A stretch of DNA of 9,386 nucleotides. Origin: an uncultured Collinsella sp. Its GTDB lineage: Bacteria; Actinomycetota; Coriobacteriia; Coriobacteriales; Coriobacteriaceae. The stretch is taken from assembly GCA_934654765.1 (NCBI GenBank), contig CAKUGX010000074.1, positions 1 through 9,386 of the forward strand, given 5' to 3'. A program made the translations under genes and the position numbers. Shown here one piece after another: positions 5,945 through 9,386 of the stretch; the first letter of the stretch is position 1, and every line of letters begins with the position of its first letter. Below the pieces are notes generated by a model. It made no database searches. It saw only the letters and a program-made list of their open reading frames with translations, and was not told where the DNA came from.

Positions 5945-7174
5945 ATGGATCAAAACCAACTCGACCCCAGCGTCCCCAGCGCCACGGAGGTCAAGAAGAT
6001 CCCGCTTGTCATCAAGGTATACGCAATCCTGTGCATCCTAACTGGCGTGAGTACGCTCCCGTCGGTCGCCGCCTTTATGTGGCAGGTCATCACCTCGCTT
6101 GTTAACGGCAACGCCGCCGAAAAGCTCGGCGACAACATGCTGGTCGCGATCGGACTGATTGTCGCCGGCATCATGCTCTCGGCTGCCAGTGCCGTCATCT
6201 TGATCATCTTTGGCCTGGACCTCATCAAGAACCAGCGCCGCAATGCCGCCCGCCTCTCCTATATCCTCATCGCGTTCACCGTCATCGAGCTTTTGGTTGA
6301 CGTGATGCTCCAGGGCATCGGGCCCTTCTTGCTGCGTCCCGCCATCCAGCTCGTCATCCTCGTTGCGCTTTCGGCCACCGTCGATCCCACGCTGCGCCAG
6401 GAACGCGAGCTGCAGCGCCGCCTGCAGGAGATGCTCGACCGCGACGCCGCAGCCGAGGGCATGCTCGGTCGCGACGAAACCGGCGAGGGCTATATCAAGC
6501 TCAACTACTTCAACCTGTTCTGGGTATTCTTCGTCTGCTGCATACTCGGCCTGATCGCCGAGGACATCTGGCACATGACGGTCGACGACCCCGGCGTCTA
6601 TCAGGATCGTGCCGGCATGCTGTTTGGCCCCTTCAGCCCCATCTATGGCTTTGGCGCCGTGCTCATGACCATGGTGCTTAACCGCTTCTACAAAAAGAAC
6701 CCCATCATCATTTTCCTGGTGAGCGCCCTGCTCGGCGCCAGCTTTGAGGTGTTCGTGGGCTGGTTTATGCAGACCTCGTTTGGCGTGGTCTCGTGGAGCT
6801 ACTCGCACATGAAGCTCTTTGGCATGCCCGACCCCATCGCCGTGCTTACGGGCGGCCGCACCTGCACGGGCTTTGCCTGCCTGTGGGGCCTGGGTGGTCT
6901 TATCTGGATCAAGCTGCTGCTGCCAAGGCTGCTTAAGCTCATCAACATGATTCCGTGGAAGAGCCGCTACTCGGCAACCGTCATCTTCACCATCATCATG
7001 CTGGTCGACGGTGTTATGACGCTGCAGTCGCTCGACTATTGGTATCAGCGCGTCAACGGCACGGAGCCGGATATTCCCGTCGCGCAGTTCTATGGCAAGT
7101 ACTTCGATAACGACTACATGGAAAACCGCTTCCAGAGCATGACCATGAGCCCCAAGGATGCGACGCGCGTGTAG
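5945..7174 (+). CDS. Multi-pass membrane protein with C-terminal putative ABC-transporter type IV (PF06541-like) domain
   Basis: Protein of 409 residues. The N-terminal part has four likely membrane segments (about 20-46, 65-92, 104-122, 126-145). It is followed by a charged cytosolic linker rich in Arg, Gln and Glu (about 147-182, possibly coiled coil), then a second membrane block (about 187-207, 226-247, 253-273, 308-329, 343-362). The second block resembles PF06541: an early acidic helix (LIAEDIW), then DRAGMLFGPFSPIYGFGAVL, ALLGASFEVFVGWFM and a GRTCTGFACLWGLGG segment. Despite the family name, a transport role is not established and no ATPase gene is nearby. The start at 5945 is chosen for the GAAAGG ten bases upstream. 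It is the only plus-strand gene here, divergent from purF and closed by a strong terminator, so it forms a single-gene unit. The function is unknown. Confidence 0.8.
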   Translation: MDQNQLDPSVPSATEVKKIPLVIKVYAILCILTGVSTLPSVAAFMWQVITSLVNGNAAEKLGDNMLVAIGLIVAGIMLSAASAVILIIFGLDLIKNQRRNAARLSYILIAFTVIELLVDVMLQGIGPFLLRPAIQLVILVALSATVDPTLRQERELQRRLQEMLDRDAAAEGMLGRDETGEGYIKLNYFNLFWVFFVCCILGLIAEDIWHMTVDDPGVYQDRAGMLFGPFSPIYGFGAVLMTMVLNRFYKKNPIIIFLVSALLGASFEVFVGWFMQTSFGVVSWSYSHMKLFGMPDPIAVLTGGRTCTGFACLWGLGGLIWIKLLLPRLLKLINMIPWKSRYSATVIFTIIMLVDGVMTLQSLDYWYQRVNGTEPDIPVAQFYGKYFDNDYMENRFQSMTMSPKDATRV

Positions 7175-7198
7175 CGTCCAGTGCGCCCAAAACGCAAC

Positions 7199-7236
7199 AT
7201 GCCCGCCGGTATCACACGTACCGGCGGGCATTTTTT
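7199..7236 (+). terminator. Strong rho-independent terminator
   Basis: A perfect 13-bp stem, ATGCCCGCCGGTA (7199-7211) with TACCGGCGGGCAT (7219-7231), closes a 7-base loop and runs into TTTTTT (7231-7236). It starts 25 bp after the stop of the plus-strand membrane protein gene. The MoaE-like gene converges from the other side and ends at 7265. On the minus strand the stem is followed only by GTTGCGTTTTG, so its termination in that direction would be weaker. Confidence 0.93.
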
Positions 7237-7264
7237 GTAAACGAGCCTTCTATCGACGAGAAGC

Positions 7265-7681
7265 CTATGCCTCGCGCTCGACCTCACTCACGCATTCGTT
7301 CTTGATGGTGCCGACAAGCGCCTGCAGCGCATCGACCACGTGCGGGCGAATGTCCCCGCCGATGAGCACGAGCATGATGTCGTCGCCCACGGCAAGCTGG
7401 CCGCTTGCCAGCCACACGCGCACATAGCCGATACCCGGCATCGCGCGCGTTGCCTCGATGGCGGCTCGTACCTTGTCCGCATCGAAGCCAAACGCCATAC
7501 CGCCCACCTTGTGCCCAGGCGCTACGCCATCGGTTTCGACCCCGCGCACCTCGGACTTGGGCGTCGCGCGAACCACACCGTTATGTGTCAGATACATGCC
7601 GCACCCGGACGCCGAAGCATCAGCCTTGGCCTCGCGCAGCCAAGCATCGACAGAAGGCATCGATTTGCCACTCTCTAGCAT
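7265..7681 (-). CDS. MoaE-like protein (divergent molybdopterin synthase large-subunit fold)
   Basis: Protein of 138 residues. MoaE inserts sulfur from MoaD into precursor Z to form molybdopterin. Here THNGVVR (32-38) resembles the MoaE start, and GIGYVRVWLASGQLAVGDDIMLVLIGG (83-109) fits the family's strand-turn-strand with G-L-x-V-G-D. The helix DIRPHVVDALQALVGTIKNE (110-129) fits the HR-x-x-A-F...LK helix. The canonical HRxxAF becomes IRPHVVDAL. Lys127 aligns with the catalytic lysine after that helix, but the following PxWKxE motif, with the second lysine, is replaced by VSEVE. Catalytic competence is therefore doubtful. The start at 7681 has AAGGGGG six bases upstream; ATG at 7660 is an alternative. 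No moaD or other cofactor gene is adjacent. The gene lies 67 bp downstream of the sortase. The fold assignment is moderate; a regulatory or binding role is equally possible. Confidence 0.62.
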   Translation of the reverse strand: MLESGKSMPSVDAWLREAKADASASGCGMYLTHNGVVRATPKSEVRGVETDGVAPGHKVGGMAFGFDADKVRAAIEATRAMPGIGYVRVWLASGQLAVGDDIMLVLIGGDIRPHVVDALQALVGTIKNECVSEVEREA

Positions 7682-7702
7682 TATTTCCCCCTTACCGTCG
7701 TC

Positions 7703-7739
7703 GAGTAGCCAATTTGGGACGGGGCCTTTTTAGCTACTC
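7703..7739 (+). repeat. Intergenic GGGAC element D
   Basis: GAGTAGC (7703-7709) and GCTACTC (7733-7739) form a perfect 7-bp inverted repeat around a 23-base loop containing TTTGGGACGGGGCC (7713-7726). It occupies the gap between the sortase stop and the MoaE-like ribosome binding site. It shares the plan of elements A-C, namely a 7-bp stem with a (G)GGGAC core, but has its own stem sequence. On the minus strand the T-tract needed for termination is missing after the stem. Confidence 0.55.
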
Positions 7740-7748
7740 TCGAACAAC

Positions 7749-8747
7749 TTATTCCTCGACCGGCGTGAGCACCATGACGGCGCGTGTGTTGCTCAGCGAC
7801 AGCGAACGACAGGTCACAAGCGTTACAACCTTAGTTGCCGAAGCGGCACGATCGGTGGCATCACTCGCCACGGCAGAAGCGCCGTCGAGCATCTCGGACA
7901 GGTAGTTCTTGAGTCCGTCGTCGCCCTCAAAATTGGTCGTGCGCGCCTTGGCATACGTGTCCTCGACAACTTTGGTCGCCAGTGGTCGCAGTTTATACGT
8001 CGCATCGCGCGTGATGTAGTACACATACTCAATACTGTCGAATGTCGCCTGATCGGTCGTGTCCGAAATCACGTTGAACATCGAGCCGTCGTTCATGTGG
8101 TGGCCATAGATCGTAGTCTGCTGGTCCACCATGCCCGGTGCGGCATCCTCGTAATCCAGGAAGATAGCGCCGGACGCATTAGATGTGCCATCAAACAGCG
8201 TATTGAGGTACTTGGAGTTGTTGTTGGTCTGCACCACGGGGTAGTTGATATTGGTTCCCGGCGCATAAATCCAGCCAACAACCTCAGGATTTGTCTGAGC
8301 AAGCGCGTTGAAGTCGATGATTGGCACACCGCTGGCGTCCTTATCGCTCACATATTGCTTTTCGATCTTTTGATACGAATCACTCGCCTGCTTGTAGCCA
8401 ATCTGCGCATTGATAAAGATGGCGGCGGCGGCGGCAATCAGACCGATGCCGATGATGATGAGCAGGATGGGGATGACGGAGCGGCGCTTCTTGCGCGGCG
8501 GCTCGGCGTAATCCGACGGCGCGGCATGCGATGAAGACCGGGGCGGCTTCTTAGCGGAGCTATAAGACGAAGGACGATATGCGGCCGGCGCGTCCTGTCG
8601 ACGATGCGTCGCCGGTGTCACGGGGCGCGGCGCGCGCGGCTGCTGAGGAGAGGATGTCCGACCCTGCTGCGCCGCATGGGCAGCACCCGGCTTCGACGGA
8701 TCGGGAATCTGAGAAGCCTTGAATCGTTTTCCCTGATAATCGGACAT
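7749..8747 (-). CDS. Class B-type sortase with long disordered cytosolic tail
   Basis: Protein of 332 residues, a membrane cysteine transpeptidase that cleaves a sorting signal in exported proteins and joins them to cell-wall peptide or to pilin. Residues 1-90 are hydrophilic, rich in Pro, Ser, Ala and basic residues, and end in PPRKKRRS. One membrane helix follows (91-113). The sortase domain has VGWIYAPGTNINYPVVQ (157-173), GAIFLDYED (193-201), catalytic His216 in TTIYGHHM, catalytic Cys313 in VVTLVTCR and the Arg322 of NTRAVMVL. The W-I-x-I/A-PGT-x-I-x-YPVVQ block and the long region between His and Cys favour class B. AAGGAG lies 4 bases before the ATG. The gene starts 35 bp after purE, in the same direction. 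No LPxTG-type substrate or pilin gene is in the window, so the substrate is unknown. The 90-residue cytosolic tail is unusually long for sortases. Confidence 0.92.
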   Translation of the reverse strand: MSDYQGKRFKASQIPDPSKPGAAHAAQQGRTSSPQQPRAPRPVTPATHRRQDAPAAYRPSSYSSAKKPPRSSSHAAPSDYAEPPRKKRRSVIPILLIIIGIGLIAAAAAIFINAQIGYKQASDSYQKIEKQYVSDKDASGVPIIDFNALAQTNPEVVGWIYAPGTNINYPVVQTNNNSKYLNTLFDGTSNASGAIFLDYEDAAPGMVDQQTTIYGHHMNDGSMFNVISDTTDQATFDSIEYVYYITRDATYKLRPLATKVVEDTYAKARTTNFEGDDGLKNYLSEMLDGASAVASDATDRAASATKVVTLVTCRSLSLSNTRAVMVLTPVEE

Positions 8748-8782
8748 GGCTCTCCTTATACTGCGGTGAAACGGCGGAACGC

Positions 8783-9247
8783 TTAGGCGTCAGCCATCTC
8801 CTGCTTCATCTTCTCGATAACCTTGCGGTACTCGGGGTCGCAAGCACCCAGAATCTGCGTGGCATAGATGGCGGCGTTCTTGGCGCCGTTGATGGCAACG
8901 CAGGCCACGGGCACGCCGGAGGGCATCTGCACCATCGACAGCAGCGAGTCCATGCCGCCCAGGTCGCTCGTCTTCATAGGCACGCCGATAACCGGCAGCG
9001 GGGTAAACGCAGCCACGACACCGCCCAGGTGAGCAGCCTTGCCGGCGGCGGCAATGATCACCTTGATGCCGCGGTCGGCAGCAGTCGAGGCCCACTCGTG
9101 GACCTTCGCCGGCGTGCGGTGCGCGCTCGCAATGACGAGCTCATAGGGCACACCCAGCGCCTCGAGCTCGGCGGTGCAACCTTCCATAACGCCCAGATCG
9201 GACTTGGAGCCCATGATGATCCCGACAACCGGCTTCTGATCTGCCAT
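8783..9247 (-). CDS. purE: N5-carboxyaminoimidazole ribonucleotide mutase (PurE, class I)
   Basis: Protein of 154 residues that moves the carboxyl group of N5-CAIR to form CAIR in purine synthesis; bacterial class I PurE normally works with PurK, which is not in the window. Family landmarks are VGIIMGSKSDLGVM (8-21), the active-site SAHRTP with His43 (41-46), AAAGKAAHLGGVVAA (66-80), PLPVIGVPM (83-91), GGMDSLLSMVQMP (97-109) and GAKNAAIYATQIL (121-133). The segment AAAGKAAHL carries Lys70 where E. coli and Bacillus have Gly. The ATG at 9247 was preferred over the TTG at 9253 because AGGAGGT lies 8 bases before the ATG and only 2 before the TTG. The gene is 35 bp upstream of the sortase and is separated from purF-purM-purN by about 3 kb and an opposing gene. 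Confidence 0.96.
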   Translation of the reverse strand: MADQKPVVGIIMGSKSDLGVMEGCTAELEALGVPYELVIASAHRTPAKVHEWASTAADRGIKVIIAAAGKAAHLGGVVAAFTPLPVIGVPMKTSDLGGMDSLLSMVQMPSGVPVACVAINGAKNAAIYATQILGACDPEYRKVIEKMKQEMADA

Positions 9248-9298
9248 AAACAAAGACCTCCTGTTGAGAGCGGTGACGCAGCGAATCCGCGACCCTTA

Positions 9299-9316
9299 AC
9301 TACTGAGAGTAGTATA
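9299..9316 (-). promoter_or_regulatory. Candidate purE promoter -10 box overlapped by a palindrome
   Basis: On the minus strand TATACT (9316-9311) matches five of six bases of the -10 consensus, about 63 bases before the purE ATG. A perfect inverted repeat, ACTACT-GAG-AGTAGT (9299-9313), covers the last three bases of the box and the likely transcription start. No good -35 was found at 16-18 bp spacing. The arrangement fits a repressor operator or a hairpin at the 5' end of the message. Confidence 0.45.
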
Positions 9317-9386
9317 GCTGCTCCCGTCCCTGCGGTCTGTGGGTGCCCCGCGGCGCGCCGGGTTTTTATCTTCGCTCCCCTTGCTT

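Noticed and set aside
9348..9371. GC-rich stem followed by TTTTT on the plus strand, as a terminator
   Set aside because: The stem around the GGCGCGCC palindrome needs a mismatch and gives only short paired blocks. No plus-strand gene in the window would use it, so it cannot be supported from this sequence alone.

Overview
The window looks like a chromosomal segment of a GC-rich, low-complexity-intergenic actinobacterium. The best guess is Coriobacteriia, probably Collinsella or a close relative. This rests on the style of the proteins (Gram-positive iron-sulfur type PurF, class B-type sortase, membrane-anchored parvulin foldase, PF06541-type membrane protein, a divergent MoaE-like protein) and on intergenic GGGGAC-containing elements that I associate from memory with that group. 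No database search was possible.

Layout from left to right. (1) 1-22, minus: the first seven codons of an unidentified gene. (2) 77-1297, minus: a membrane-anchored PrsA/SurA-like peptidyl-prolyl isomerase. (3) 1433-1897, minus: an orphan PTS EIIA of the fructose/galactitol type. (4) 2023-5645, minus: a purine biosynthesis cluster purF-purM-purN, with purM and purN overlapping by 11 bp and a rho-independent terminator after purN (1948-1990). (5) 5646-5944: a 299-bp divergent promoter region. (6) 5945-7174, plus: the only plus-strand gene, a multi-pass membrane protein with a PF06541-like C-terminal half, closed by a very strong terminator (7199-7236). (7) 7265-7681, minus: a MoaE-like protein. 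(8) 7749-8747, minus: a class B-type sortase with a long disordered cytosolic tail. (9) 8783-9247, minus: purE, 35 bp upstream of the sortase and possibly co-transcribed with it.

PurE, PurF, PurM and PurN cover four steps of de novo IMP synthesis (PRPP amidation, GAR formylation, AIR synthesis, and CAIR formation together with a PurK not seen here). The other pathway genes lie outside the window. The foldase and sortase both act at the cell envelope on exported proteins, but nothing here links them functionally to the purine genes.

The most unusual signal is a set of four short intergenic elements (1364-1415, 1916-1944, 3951-3975, 7703-7739). Each has a perfect 7-bp inverted repeat enclosing or abutting a GGGGAC or GGGAC core. 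The stem sequences differ between copies while pairing is kept. No tRNA, rRNA, CRISPR array, transposase or phage gene was seen. No gene-free stretch exceeds 300 bp.
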